Shown here in pieces: positions 24,567-33,861 of a stretch of 64,000 nt of DNA. The DNA comes from UBA12088 sp041920275 (GTDB taxonomy: Bacteria > Patescibacteriota > Minisyncoccia > Phycocordibacterales > UBA12088), in assembly GCA_041920275.1 (NCBI GenBank), contig JAYRSE010000001.1, positions 7,448 through 71,447 on the forward strand. Direction: 5' to 3'. The notes beneath the pieces are model-generated. The model made no database searches and was not told the origin of the DNA. It was given only the letters and a program-made list of their open reading frames with translations. The position numbers and the translations under genes were made by a program. Position 1 is the first letter of the stretch; the number at the start of each line of letters is the position of its first letter.

Positions 24567-25139
24567 ATGGCACTCGAAGACCTTGTTCGGAAGATAGTCC
24601 GCGATGTTGAAGAGTCGGCGGATGCGATGCGTGCCTCCGCGAAGCGGACCGCGGAGGTGTTGGACCGTGAGGCGAGGGAGCGTGAAGAGGAGTACGTCGC
24701 TCGCTTTGCACACGAAACGGAGACGCTCTGTGCGAAAGAAAAGGCATCTGCAGATGAGCGCGCGCGTCGCGATGCGCAGATGGTGCTGGAGAAGGAGCGG
24801 CGGCGTTTGCTCGACGGCGTCTTTGCGAGCGTGGAAGAAGAAATGACCGGTGTCGATGCGGACACGTATCGCGCGTTCGTTCGTGCCGAACTCGTACGCA
24901 TCGCATCCGATCTTTCCACACTCCATACGTTCTACGCACCCGCTTGCTACAGTGCTATCGTGGAGGAGGAGGTGCGTGCCGCGGGCGGAACCGCACGGGT
25001 CGGCGTGCGTGATGATGTGCGGAACGGTTTTGTCGCCGTCGGTGATGTCTGTGAGTATGACCTTCGTTTCGATCGGCTTGTCCTTCAAGTGAAACGTGCC
25101 TGCGAGCCGGAGGTCGCGAACATGCTCTTTATGTCCTGA
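24567..25139 (+). CDS. V/A-type ATPase subunit E (peripheral stalk)
   Basis: A 190-residue protein starting at MALEDLVRKIV. The N-terminal half (about 1-100) is a long charged helix that pairs with subunit G/H; the C-terminal half is a globular alpha/beta domain (NGFVAVGDVCEYDLRFDRLV) that contacts the catalytic head. Length is normal. ATG 24567 lies 14 nt after the K stop codon and begins the conserved region; no strong Shine-Dalgarno site is visible. The subunit order around it supports the call. Confidence 0.85.
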   Translation: MALEDLVRKIVRDVEESADAMRASAKRTAEVLDREAREREEEYVARFAHETETLCAKEKASADERARRDAQMVLEKERRRLLDGVFASVEEEMTGVDADTYRAFVRAELVRIASDLSTLHTFYAPACYSAIVEEEVRAAGGTARVGVRDDVRNGFVAVGDVCEYDLRFDRLVLQVKRACEPEVANMLFMS

Positions 25140-25147
25140 ACATTCGT

Positions 25148-26131
25148 ATGGCCGATTACATGTATGCAGGTGCACGGGTCAAGGCATTGGAGTCGATGCT
25201 CCTTTCGGCTTCACAGATCGAGCTTTTGGTGTCTGCCAAAGGCCCCGACGAATTATATGCCGCACTGTACGATTCCTACCTGGCCTCATACCTGAGACGC
25301 AATACCGAGCACGACATACTTTCGGCACTTGAGGAGCAGGTCAATGATACGAAGATGCTTCTGCTATCGATCGTGCCGGAACCGCACGTACTCGATATTC
25401 TCTGGATCAAGTACGATTACCACAACGTAATGGTGATCGTGAAGGGGGTGCGTACGGGCGCTTCGGATGCCGAGATGCTCGCATCATGCTACATGCAGGG
25501 AACGGTGGAGCCGGGAGTGCTGATTGAGCATATGCGAACGGGAACACTTTCGTCGTTCGAACCGGAACTCGCCGAGGCCTTTCGTGACGGAATGGCCTCG
25601 ACGTTGCCGGGTGCGGTCGATGAAGTTTGCAATGCATTGTATTTTGCGCACGCGCTTCGAGTGGCGTCGGTGAGCGGCGATCCGTTCGCACTTGCGTATG
25701 TCCGTGCGCTCATCGATCTTTTCAACATCAAGGCGCTTGCGCGTGGGGAGTTGCGTGACACGTTTCGTTCGAGACGAGCACTCGTTTCAGGAGGCGTGTG
25801 TCCGGTGTTCGATTCGTTCGATCCGGCACGCCTCGTTCGTTCCTATGCGTGCTACGGCGGGGAGGACCAATGGAGGACGGTCTTTCAGTCTGTGCGGGAA
25901 GGAGGGACGGCGATACCGCTCGAGAAACTGGCGGACGAATCGTTTGCGGAATGGTTGCGTGCACAAGCAATGTCGGTCATTGGTCTTGCAAATGTTGTGT
26001 GGTATTTCCATGCCGTGAAGAACAACGCACAGATCATTTCCGCGATCAGCAAAGCAAAGCGAGCGAACATGCCGGAGAAGGAGCTGCGATCCATCCTGCG
26101 GATCCCGTCGTCTAACAAGCAAAGAGTATGA
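25148..26131 (+). CDS. V/A-type ATPase subunit C (central stalk socket)
   Basis: A 327-residue, helical protein of the archaeal C / eukaryotic d family. It caps the K ring and receives the rotating D-F shaft. Typical pieces are MADYMYAGARVKALE at the start, KYDYHNVMVIVKG in the middle and LFNIKALARGELRDTFR around 190. It starts 8 nt after subunit E and its last bases overlap the ATG of subunit F (26128-26131), so translation is coupled. Confidence 0.92.
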   Translation: MADYMYAGARVKALESMLLSASQIELLVSAKGPDELYAALYDSYLASYLRRNTEHDILSALEEQVNDTKMLLLSIVPEPHVLDILWIKYDYHNVMVIVKGVRTGASDAEMLASCYMQGTVEPGVLIEHMRTGTLSSFEPELAEAFRDGMASTLPGAVDEVCNALYFAHALRVASVSGDPFALAYVRALIDLFNIKALARGELRDTFRSRRALVSGGVCPVFDSFDPARLVRSYACYGGEDQWRTVFQSVREGGTAIPLEKLADESFAEWLRAQAMSVIGLANVVWYFHAVKNNAQIISAISKAKRANMPEKELRSILRIPSSNKQRV

Positions 26132-26466
26132 GTACGTACCGTATCGCGATCGTAGGGCCGATCGATGTCGTTTCCGGCTTTCGCGCGTTTGGTGTCGATG
26201 TGTTTCCCGCCGAGCGGGCCTCCGTGCTACTCGAGACACTCGCGAAAATGCGCAAAGAAAGTGCGGACGGCAAGGGCGAGTACGCGGTTGTGATAGCGAT
26301 CGAATCTCTCGTTGCTGAGGTGCCGCGTGATGAGTGGGAACGCACCACGCGAGGTGTGCTTCCCGCCGTTGTCGTGCTGCCCGGGATCGAGGGATCGAGC
26401 GGGCAGGGGATACGCACCTTGCGCAAGCTCGCGGAGCGAGCGGTCGGGAGCGATATTTTACAATAG
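26128..26466 (+). CDS. V/A-type ATPase subunit F (central stalk)
   Basis: A 112-residue protein with the F-subunit fold: an N-terminal Rossmann-like strand (YRIAIVGPIDVVSGFRAFGVDVF), a central region (YAVVIAIESLVAEVP) and the end segment VVVLPGIEGSSGQG. It binds subunit D in the rotor. The start ATG overlaps the subunit C stop codon. It is followed by subunit A after a 32-nt AT-rich spacer. Confidence 0.88.
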   Translation: MSTYRIAIVGPIDVVSGFRAFGVDVFPAERASVLLETLAKMRKESADGKGEYAVVIAIESLVAEVPRDEWERTTRGVLPAVVVLPGIEGSSGQGIRTLRKLAERAVGSDILQ

Positions 26467-26498
26467 TGAAAATTATCAGTGGGGTAATAATTTTACAT

Positions 26499-28289
26499 AT
26501 GAATGATCATGCAACAGAGCACGGTGGCGCGGGAACGATCGTTCGCGTGTCGGGTCCGCTCGTCCAGGCGAACGGCATGCGTGCGGCAAAGATGTATGAA
26601 GTGGTGAAGGTCTCGGACCGGGAGCTGTTGGGCGAGGTCATTCAGCTCGAGGGGGATGTGGCTTCGATCCAGGTGTATGAAGAGACTGCGGGGATCGGTC
26701 CCGGTGAGCGTGTGGTGCGAACGGGACATACCATGACGGTGATGCTCGCACCCGGTCTCCTCACCAGCATATATGACGGCATACAGCGTCCGTTATCCGA
26801 CATTGAAGCGCATTCCGGTGGACACTACATCACACGGGGCATCAGCGCGTCAGGCATCGATCTTTCTCGGACCTGGGACTTCGTTCCCGTTGTCAAAGAA
26901 GGATCATCGGTCATCGCCGGCGATGTTTTGGGTGAAGTGCGAGAAACGACGCTCATCACGCACAAGATCATGGTCCCTCCCGGTATCGCGGGGGTGGTGC
27001 GAAAGATCGAGAAGGGTGCTCACACCGTTTCGGACGTGATCGCGCTCATTGTGAATGAGCAGGGTGTCGAGTGTCCCGTGAGCATGCTTCAACGCTGGCC
27101 GATCCGCACACCGCGACCGACCGCGGCGAAATTGTTTCCCGATCAGCCGCTCGTGACCGGTGGGCGTTCGATCGATATGTTCTTCCCCATAGCGAAGGGC
27201 GGAGCCGGATGCATTCCGGGTCCGTTCGGTGCGGGTAAGACCGTGACGCAGCAATCGATCGCCAAGTACTGCGATGCAGAGGTCATCGTGTACATCGGCT
27301 GTGGCGAGCGGGGTAACGAAATGACCGAAGTGTTGAGCGAGTTCCCGCATCTTATCGACCCGAACTCGGGCGAGCCGCTGATGAAGCGCACGGTCCTCAT
27401 CGCGAACACGTCGAATATGCCGGTCGCCGCCCGAGAAGCGAGCGTGTATACCGGTATCACGATCGCCGAATACTATCGGGATATGGGATACTCCGTTGCG
27501 CTCATGGCCGATTCAACGTCACGGTGGGCCGAAGCGATGCGTGAGATCAGCGGCCGTATGGAGGAAATGCCGGGTGAGGAAGGGTATCCCGCATACCTTT
27601 CGAGTCGTACGGCGGAGTTCTATGAACGTGCGGGGCGTGTTCGCTGTTTGGGAAGCGATGCGCGCACCGGCGCTCTGACCGTCATCGGCGCGGTCTCTCC
27701 TCCGGGTGGCGACCTTTCCGAACCGGTATCGCAGGCCACCTTGCGTGTCACCAAATGTTTCTGGGGGCTCGACGGCGCTCTTGCGTACAAGAAACATTTC
27801 CCCTCGATCAACTGGCTTACCAGCTATTCGCTCTACGCGGAGAATTTCAAGGAATACTGGTCGCACCATATCGCGTCCGATTTCACCGAAGTGCGAGGGG
27901 AAGCACTCTCGTTGCTGCAGCGCGAGGCGAAGCTTATGGAGATCGTGCGGTTGGTCGGCATGGAGGCGTTGAGCAATGAGGAGAAGTTGGTGCTCGAAGT
28001 GGCACGCGCGCTCCGTGAGGATTACCTGTTCCAAAACGCATTCGACAAAGACGATGCGTACACGGCACCGAAGGTGCAGTACCAGATCGTTAGAACGATC
28101 GTGACGCTCTACACCGAAGGGAAAGAGGTCCTCTCCGATCCGGAGGTAGAGTTTTCTCGTTTTCGTGAATTGCCGAACGTGCGAAAGATCGCCACACTGA
28201 AAACACTTAAGGAGGAACGGGACTTCACGGCGTTTCGTACCGAGCTTCACGAGCAGATTATCGGCTTACGCGCGAGCGAGCGCGTCTAA
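26499..28289 (+). CDS. V/A-type ATPase catalytic subunit A
   Basis: A 596-residue catalytic subunit. The N-terminal beta barrel (IVRVSGPLVQANGM) is followed by the roughly 90-residue insert specific to A subunits, Walker A GPFGAGKT (241-248), the catalytic region VYIGCGERGNEMTEVL and ALMADSTSRWAEAMREISGRMEEMPGEEGYP (two adjoining stretches). All catalytic residues look intact. ATG 26499 (MNDHATEHGG) gives the normal family length; in-frame sequence upstream overlaps subunit F. Three A and three B subunits form the ATP-hydrolysing head. Confidence 0.97.
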   Translation: MNDHATEHGGAGTIVRVSGPLVQANGMRAAKMYEVVKVSDRELLGEVIQLEGDVASIQVYEETAGIGPGERVVRTGHTMTVMLAPGLLTSIYDGIQRPLSDIEAHSGGHYITRGISASGIDLSRTWDFVPVVKEGSSVIAGDVLGEVRETTLITHKIMVPPGIAGVVRKIEKGAHTVSDVIALIVNEQGVECPVSMLQRWPIRTPRPTAAKLFPDQPLVTGGRSIDMFFPIAKGGAGCIPGPFGAGKTVTQQSIAKYCDAEVIVYIGCGERGNEMTEVLSEFPHLIDPNSGEPLMKRTVLIANTSNMPVAAREASVYTGITIAEYYRDMGYSVALMADSTSRWAEAMREISGRMEEMPGEEGYPAYLSSRTAEFYERAGRVRCLGSDARTGALTVIGAVSPPGGDLSEPVSQATLRVTKCFWGLDGALAYKKHFPSINWLTSYSLYAENFKEYWSHHIASDFTEVRGEALSLLQREAKLMEIVRLVGMEALSNEEKLVLEVARALREDYLFQNAFDKDDAYTAPKVQYQIVRTIVTLYTEGKEVLSDPEVEFSRFRELPNVRKIATLKTLKEERDFTAFRTELHEQIIGLRASERV

Positions 28290-28303
28290 TTAGAGTAACG
28301 ACC

Positions 28304-29680
28304 ATGTATCGAGAATATAAAACAGTGACCTCAGTTTCGGGACCGCTCCTGGTCGTGCGCAAGGTCGAGGGTGTGAAGTACGAGGAATTGGTGGAGGTGT
28401 CGGTTCCGGGAGAGACGAAGCCGCGACTCGGCAAGGTGCTCGATGTCGCCGGCGACAAGGCGGTCGTGCAGATGTTCGCACCGACCGCGGGTATACCGAC
28501 CGAAGATACCAAGGTGCGCTTTCGCGGTGAGACATTCACCTTCGGGGTGGCAAAGAACATGTTGGGACGCATCTTTTCCGGCGGAGGTACGGTGATCGAC
28601 GGGGGTCCTGACCTCATTCCCGAAAAGCATATCGACATAGCCGGGGCTCCCATCAATCCGTACAGTCGCGAGTACCCGAACGATTTCATCCAGACCGGTA
28701 TCTCTTCGATCGACGTGATGAATACCTTGGTACGAGGACAGAAGCTCCCCATCTTCTCGGGATCGGGATTGCCACACAATCGTCTGGCCGCGCAGATCGC
28801 GCGACAGGCGAAGGTGACGACCGGCGAAGAGTTCGCGATCGTGTTTGCGACCATGGGTGTCACCTTCGAGGAGGCGGAGTACTTCAAGCGTGAGTTCGAG
28901 AAGGCGGGGGCGCTTTCGCGTTCCGTGCTCTTTGTGAACACTGCGGCTGACCCCGTGGTCGAACGCATTGCGGTGCCCAGGCTCGCGCTCACGACCGCGG
29001 AATACCTTGCGTTCGAGCATGACATGCATGTGCTTGTGGTATTGACCGACATGACCAACTACGCCGAGGCGCTGCGCGAGGTCTCGAGCGCCCGCAAGGA
29101 GGTGCCGGGTCGGCGCGGGTATCCCGGATACCTCTATACCGACTTCTCGACCATATATGAACGTGCCGGGCGGGTGAAGGGGAAAAAGGGCACCATTACG
29201 CAGATCCCGATCCTCACCATGCCGGACGATGACAAGACGCATCCGATCCCCGATCTCACCGGCTACATCACGGAAGGTCAATGTATCGTTTCGCGAGAAT
29301 TTCACACCAAGGGTCTTTTCCCACCGATCGATGTGCAGGGCTCTCTCTCGCGACTGTGGTCGGCCGGCGTGGGCTCCGATAAGACGAGGGAGGATCATGC
29401 GCAGGTCAAGGACCAACTCTTCGCTTCGTATGCGCACGGCAGAGAGATGCGCGAGCTCGCTGTGGTGTTGGGAGAATCATCGCTCGACGAGGTGGATAAG
29501 CTACATTTGATTTTTGCGGATGCGTTCGAGCGTCAATTTTTGAGTCAAGGAGAGTTTGTCGACCGTCCGGTCACCGAGTCGCTCGATATCGGCTGGAAGC
29601 TGCTCTCGATGCTTCCGGTGGAAACCTTGAAGCGCGTCAAGTCTGACATGATCGCGAAGTATATGCCGAAGTCGGAGTAA
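28304..29680 (+). CDS. V/A-type ATPase regulatory subunit B
   Basis: A 458-residue nucleotide-binding but non-catalytic subunit. It starts MYREYKTVTSVSGPLLVV, has the B-type loop FSGSGLPHNRLAAQIARQA in place of a Walker A, and the arginine-finger region SLSRLWSAGVGSDKTR at about 350. It is 14 nt after subunit A. Length and motifs are normal for the family. Confidence 0.97.
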   Translation: MYREYKTVTSVSGPLLVVRKVEGVKYEELVEVSVPGETKPRLGKVLDVAGDKAVVQMFAPTAGIPTEDTKVRFRGETFTFGVAKNMLGRIFSGGGTVIDGGPDLIPEKHIDIAGAPINPYSREYPNDFIQTGISSIDVMNTLVRGQKLPIFSGSGLPHNRLAAQIARQAKVTTGEEFAIVFATMGVTFEEAEYFKREFEKAGALSRSVLFVNTAADPVVERIAVPRLALTTAEYLAFEHDMHVLVVLTDMTNYAEALREVSSARKEVPGRRGYPGYLYTDFSTIYERAGRVKGKKGTITQIPILTMPDDDKTHPIPDLTGYITEGQCIVSREFHTKGLFPPIDVQGSLSRLWSAGVGSDKTREDHAQVKDQLFASYAHGREMRELAVVLGESSLDEVDKLHLIFADAFERQFLSQGEFVDRPVTESLDIGWKLLSMLPVETLKRVKSDMIAKYMPKSE

Positions 29681-29693
29681 TCGAACCGGTCCC

Positions 29694-30344
29694 ATGATAC
29701 TCAAGATAAGTCCAACCCGTGTCGCTCTGCTCAACCTGAAACGTGAACTCAAGGTCGCCGAGAAGGGGTACAAGCTGCTGAAAGACAAACGCGATGGCCT
29801 CATGAAGGTGTTCCTTGCCGTCATTCGCGATGCGCGCGCGTTGCGTGCGGACATCGAGGATCGTTCCGGTGATGCGTTTGCCATGTACGCCCGAGCGAGC
29901 GCTCTCATACACACCAAGAACTTGCAGGCGGCGTTCCTTGAGCCCGGCGTGTCCTTTGCGCTTGAAGTGAGTACCGCGCATGTCATGAGTGTGCCGGTGC
30001 CGACGTTCGACATTAAAAAGAGCGGTGATCCCTATGCGTACGGCATGTTGGAGTCGAACGCGGACCTCGATGCGTCGATCGAGCGTTTCGACGGTGTGCT
30101 CACCGATATCGTCCGTTTGGCGGCGCTCGAAAAGACCGCCGAACGATTGGCGGAAGAGATCGAACGAACGCGCAGAAGGGTTTCCGCACTCGAGAACACG
30201 CGTATCCCGAACCTCCGCGACACGATCCGTTTCATCAATCAGCAGCTCGAAGAGCGTGCACGCGATGCGGTGGTCTCGACCATGCGCGTCAAGGCGATGA
30301 TATTGGCGAAAGAAGAGCGACTTTCCGAAGAGGCCCGCGAATGA
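29694..30344 (+). CDS. V/A-type ATPase subunit D (central rotor shaft)
   Basis: A 216-residue, mostly helical protein. The N-terminal signature ISPTRVALLNLKRELKVAEKGYKLLKDKRD and the C-terminal helix ENTRIPNLRDTIRFINQQLEE (each one longer run of helix) form the rotating coiled coil inside the A3B3 head. It is the last ATPase gene of the operon. The Ca2+/cation antiporter begins 46 nt downstream from its own TATACT, so it may be expressed both with and without the ATPase. Confidence 0.93.
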   Translation: MILKISPTRVALLNLKRELKVAEKGYKLLKDKRDGLMKVFLAVIRDARALRADIEDRSGDAFAMYARASALIHTKNLQAAFLEPGVSFALEVSTAHVMSVPVPTFDIKKSGDPYAYGMLESNADLDASIERFDGVLTDIVRLAALEKTAERLAEEIERTRRRVSALENTRIPNLRDTIRFINQQLEERARDAVVSTMRVKAMILAKEERLSEEARE

Positions 30345-30375
30345 TGGTCGCTTTCTCCCGCGGGTCGAAGTGGGG

Positions 30376-30381
30376 TATACT
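30376..30381 (+). promoter_or_regulatory. -10 element of the Ca2+/cation antiporter gene
   Basis: TATACT ending 9 nt before the ATG at 30391; the transcript would have a leader of only about 3 nt. No clear -35. Confidence 0.5.
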
Positions 30382-30390
30382 ACACATCTC

Positions 30391-31347
30391 ATGCTTACGG
30401 CCCTCTTGATGCTCGTGCTCGGATTCGCGCTTTTGATAAAAGGTGCCGATCTTCTTGTGGATGGTGCGAGCTCCTTCGCAAAGCGCTTCGGTGTGTCCGA
30501 CCTCATGATCGGTCTTACCGTCGTTGCATTCGGCACCTCGGCGCCCGAGTTCGTGGTGACGCTTCGATCCGCGCTCGATGGGAACACGGGAATCGCGATC
30601 GGAAACATTCTGGGGAGCAATATCGCGAACATTCTGCTCATTCTGGGTCTGGCATCGCTCGTGCGCCCGCTCGCGGTACAGCGTATGACCACTTACAAGG
30701 AGATCCCTTTCTCGCTCCTTGCCGCACTGATGCTCTACGTTCTCGTGAATGACGTGTCGTTGAACGGCGGGGCGGCGGCGATGCTCTCTATGGCGGACGG
30801 CCTCGTGTTCTTGGGATTTTTCATTATCTTTCTCTACTATGTGTTCGGTATCGCCAAGATCGACGCCGGTGATTCGGATGAGGCGGTGAAGCGGCACTCA
30901 AAGAGTAAAAGTGCGGCACTGGTCGCACTCGGACTCGCAGGTCTGGTGCTCGGAGGTGGATGGGTGGTCGACAGTGCGATAACACTCGCTTCTCTTTGGG
31001 GCATGAGTGAAGCGGTGATCGGGCTTACGGTCGTTGCGGTCGGCACGTCGCTCCCCGAGTTGTTCACTTCGATCGTTGCCGCCTACAAGGGCAAGGTGGA
31101 TATTGCGATCGGCAACGTGGTGGGGTCGAACATATTCAATATCTTTTGGATACTCGGGTCCGTGGCGGTCTTCTCACCGCTCCCGTTCGATCTTGCGAGC
31201 AATGTCGACGTGATCGCGGTCCTGCTTTCCACGGCGCTCCTCTTCATCTGGATGTTCGTCGGGCGTCGACATGTGCTGCAACGGTGGCAGGGAGGGGTGT
31301 TCATAGGTCTTTATGTCGCGTATGTCGCGTACCTGCTCATACGTTGA
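30391..31347 (+). CDS. Calcium/sodium antiporter of the CaCA family (YrbG-like)
   Basis: A 318-residue protein with ten membrane helices arranged as two inverted repeats. The first alpha-repeat has FGTSAPEFVVTL and GNILGSNIANILLILG; the second has VGTSLPELFTSIVA and GNVVGSNIFNIFWILG. The paired Glu in these motifs binds Ca2+ and Na+. It probably expels Ca2+ using the Na+ gradient. It lies directly after the Na+-type ATPase operon, in the place that the K+ transporter gene ntpJ occupies in Enterococcus hirae. Confidence 0.93.
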   Translation: MLTALLMLVLGFALLIKGADLLVDGASSFAKRFGVSDLMIGLTVVAFGTSAPEFVVTLRSALDGNTGIAIGNILGSNIANILLILGLASLVRPLAVQRMTTYKEIPFSLLAALMLYVLVNDVSLNGGAAAMLSMADGLVFLGFFIIFLYYVFGIAKIDAGDSDEAVKRHSKSKSAALVALGLAGLVLGGGWVVDSAITLASLWGMSEAVIGLTVVAVGTSLPELFTSIVAAYKGKVDIAIGNVVGSNIFNIFWILGSVAVFSPLPFDLASNVDVIAVLLSTALLFIWMFVGRRHVLQRWQGGVFIGLYVAYVAYLLIR

Positions 31348-31393
31348 CACCTCCACGGGCGTGGATAGTTTTGTTGTTTATGTACAAACTAAA

Positions 31394-31410
31394 GCCGCCG
31401 AAATGGCGGC
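31394..31410 (-). terminator. Weak terminator between convergent genes
   Basis: GCCGCC/GGCGGC with a 5-nt loop. On the minus strand it is followed by TTTAGTTTGT and lies just past the stop of the hypothetical gene at 31418. Confidence 0.5.
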
Positions 31411-31417
31411 GTACGAT

Positions 31418-31981
31418 TCAGAGACCATCGAGCAGTTCGATGATCATTTCGACGGGAACGTACTCCTTTTTCCCGCGACTTCGATAGATGATGCTGATCG
31501 ATGTGTGCGGTTCGTTTCGTGCGTCTGCGATCACTTCCGCGAGTATTCGAAGGAACCATACGCTTTTGAACCACTGTTCGGAAAAATCGAACAATGTCGC
31601 CGCGAAGATGGTCTTCTGTTTGCATTCGGACGCAGTGATCACTTCGATTATGGTCGACCTGTCACGCGAAGGCGATCCGGCGATGGTCGGCACCTCCTTG
31701 CGCAGGGCATACAAACCATGCCTTCGCATGGCGAGTAATTTTGGTAAGAGCCATGGAATCTGGTGATCTGATATGATGGTGACGATGACGTTGTTTTTAA
31801 TGATCGCACCAAGGCATTCCATGTCGTATGGTGCGTATACCACATGGTACTCGCAGTGCCGCACTACCAGTTCCGGTTTGGAGAAAAGTTGCCGGACTTG
31901 GTGCGCTTTGGTGGTTGTTCGTCTCAGTTCCGAGTCGCCATACTGTACTCGTTTTCGTGCGTGATGCGATAGTCTGTACAT
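31418..31981 (-). CDS. Hypothetical protein with a strong leadered start
   Basis: A 187-residue soluble protein of no recognised family. The N-terminus is basic (MYRLSHHARKRVQYGDSELR); there is a beta-like patch (NNVIVTIISDHQ, about 63-74) and the end YVPVEMIIELLDGL could be a short helix. No signal peptide or membrane helix. The gene is well supported as expressed: TTGCAA-16-TATACT promoter (32012-32039), then a leader of about 24 nt with AAGGGGG before the ATG. It is convergent with the Ca2+/cation antiporter gene. Confidence 0.6.
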   Translation of the reverse strand: MYRLSHHARKRVQYGDSELRRTTTKAHQVRQLFSKPELVVRHCEYHVVYAPYDMECLGAIIKNNVIVTIISDHQIPWLLPKLLAMRRHGLYALRKEVPTIAGSPSRDRSTIIEVITASECKQKTIFAATLFDFSEQWFKSVWFLRILAEVIADARNEPHTSISIIYRSRGKKEYVPVEMIIELLDGL

Positions 31982-32011
31982 CGCGTGACCCCCTTTTTCT
32001 TATCTTGCCGT

Positions 32012-32039
32012 AGTATACGGTTGCGGCGAATCATTGCAA
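32012..32039 (-). promoter_or_regulatory. Promoter of the hypothetical gene at 31418-31981
   Basis: Minus strand: TTGCAA (32034-32039), 16-nt spacer, TATACT (32012-32017). The leader carries AAGGGGGTCACGCG before the ATG, resembling the leaders at 14191 and 37449. Confidence 0.7.
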
Positions 32040-32196
32040 GGAGATTGGAGACGGATACGGATCACGATCGCGCTCCGGTGCACATCACTATTGCGTGGTC
32101 GGTGGTGTATCGAGGCCCGCAGGAAGTGTTCTGTGAGCGTCGGCCGATCTCTATGGATCACAGGTCGGATACGTCGTCCGTGACTTCGTCGAAGGT

Positions 32197-33189
32197 TCAA
32201 TGTAGACGTCGATGGATCGTGTGCACCCGTTCCGGTCGTAATGCGTCATTTCCGTTTATACAGGTCACATCCACCATGTTACCGTCCGCGCGTACCATTG
32301 TGGAGCCGATACGATGCTCGCGACCCGGGTTCTTCGTGATCGCAACCGCGGTGTCGTTGTTGATCATGCACACTCCCGGTATGTCCTTTTCAACGAGCTG
32401 CTTGCCGGACGCACGTTTTTTGTGACCGTGCACGACCACCTTTACGTGCAATCGTTCCAGGAGCAGCGATATCTCGGTCGACTCTTCGGGGCCATGTCCG
32501 TGTTCTTGTGGTCGAGGTGCTTTGGTGAGTGCGTGGAGTTCTTCAAATATGCGTACGCTTTCGGCAGGTGTGTGAGGGAGTAGTGCAAACGCTCGAGCGA
32601 ATCGTTCGTTCACGCGCCAACGGTCGTTCGGCACATCACCTTTATGCTCTTCATACTGACGCACCATCTCTTCGAGCATTGATCGTGTCGGGTATGCGTG
32701 CAAAAAAAGAACGGAGCCCTGTTTGTACACCATCTTTCCCGTACCCAAGAATGCCAGGTCCTTCCGGCTCGGCGCCTCCTCTGGGGGTCCGTGCGGCAAT
32801 GCCATAAGGAGGTCCAGTTCGTGGTTTCCAAGAAGGAGCGTAACCCGGTTGCCGTTCTTCGCTCGTTCGGAAAGGTGCCTGAAAAGGCGAATGACGTGGT
32901 GATGTGCGGATCGTCGGTCTATGAGGTCACCGGTAAGCACGAGGTGGGTATCGTGCACGTCGGGGTGCCAGTCTTCAGAGTCCTTTGCAATGATGCCACG
33001 TTCAAGCAAGCTTCCTTTCGCGGAAATGGTATCATCATGTATGTCTGAGAGGAGTACATAGTTGATCTCCCGCGGTTCTCTTTCCTTCGATAGTGCGAGT
33101 CCCGGTGAAGTACGTTCGAAGCCGGAAGTGCATTTTGTCTGTTCAGGGCCGCGTTCCGGCACGACGGGTATGCGCTCGAATGAGTTCAT
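32197..33189 (-). CDS. Calcineurin-like metallophosphoesterase
   Basis: A 330-residue protein of the PPP-like phosphoesterase fold. Metal-binding motifs appear in order: LLSDIHDD (Asp49, His51), LTGDLIDRR (Asp88, Asp91), LLGNHE (121-124, Asn122/His123) and VVVHGHK near 290. An active two-metal phosphoesterase is expected, but the substrate (phosphoprotein, dinucleotide polyphosphate or other) is unclear. The first 40 residues are polar and may be disordered. ATG 33189 is chosen because a TATACT ends 7 nt before it; longer in-frame starts lie upstream of that promoter. Confidence 0.82.
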   Translation of the reverse strand: MNSFERIPVVPERGPEQTKCTSGFERTSPGLALSKEREPREINYVLLSDIHDDTISAKGSLLERGIIAKDSEDWHPDVHDTHLVLTGDLIDRRSAHHHVIRLFRHLSERAKNGNRVTLLLGNHELDLLMALPHGPPEEAPSRKDLAFLGTGKMVYKQGSVLFLHAYPTRSMLEEMVRQYEEHKGDVPNDRWRVNERFARAFALLPHTPAESVRIFEELHALTKAPRPQEHGHGPEESTEISLLLERLHVKVVVHGHKKRASGKQLVEKDIPGVCMINNDTAVAITKNPGREHRIGSTMVRADGNMVDVTCINGNDALRPERVHTIHRRLH

Positions 33190-33196
33190 GAGAGTC

Positions 33197-33202
33197 AGTA
33201 TA
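33197..33202 (-). promoter_or_regulatory. -10 element of the metallophosphoesterase gene
   Basis: TATACT on the minus strand, ending 7 nt before the ATG at 33189, so transcription should start at the start codon. Confidence 0.5.
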
Positions 33203-33317
33203 CTATATCTCAGTTGCCACCGACGAGGTGTGCGCGACGCGGCGCACTTGTTCAGGTGGGCGCGGCGGGGTACTATTGCGTTGTAACGTTCACGCTCGGC
33301 GAGGAACGAACAGCAGT

Positions 33318-33815
33318 ATGCAGAATTCACAGATACGACACTGGCTTACAAAGATCACGGATGTCTTTCGGAGGAGCGGAAGTCGTCATGCTCGTGCAAT
33401 GAAAGAGAGTGCGCATGATCGAGCCGCCGAGGTGCAAGAGCGTATCGTTGAGCATCGCATGCAGGAACGAGCGCGAAAGGGGATAAGTGGTCCCGGGGGT
33501 ATGCGCATACCCGAAGACTGGAGCATGCGGACGCTGGGTGACTTGCGGCGCGTATATGCGCTCTCTCGAACGCCTGAGGGTGCGGATACGCTTTCCGACA
33601 GCGAATGGGGACTCGTACATCAGGCGGAAAAGATCCTCACCGCCGATGCTCATTCGCTATCCCCCGAACACCTCGATGTGTTGGCGGGACTTGCATCGGA
33701 TTCCGAACAACCGGACGAACTTACCCTGCAAACGCTCTTTGACCGTATGCAGGTACGCAATGAGCGTATCGAGCGCGTTCGAGTGCAGACGATCAAAGCG
33801 AAGGGGCACCTTTAG
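33318..33815 (+). CDS. Hypothetical charged, helical protein
   Basis: A 165-residue soluble protein with many Arg, Glu and Ala residues and heptad-like stretches (RAMKESAHDRAAEVQERIVEHRM, about 25-46, spread over one helix). There is no membrane helix or signal. ATG 33318 begins the ORF portion downstream of a GAGG (33301-33304). No family recognised. It is divergent from the metallophosphoesterase gene and convergent with the small gene at 33862. Confidence 0.5.
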   Translation: MQNSQIRHWLTKITDVFRRSGSRHARAMKESAHDRAAEVQERIVEHRMQERARKGISGPGGMRIPEDWSMRTLGDLRRVYALSRTPEGADTLSDSEWGLVHQAEKILTADAHSLSPEHLDVLAGLASDSEQPDELTLQTLFDRMQVRNERIERVRVQTIKAKGHL

Positions 33816-33861
33816 CCCGTATCTAATGTTGCGCGAAAGATGTCCGCGTCCACTCGCCACG

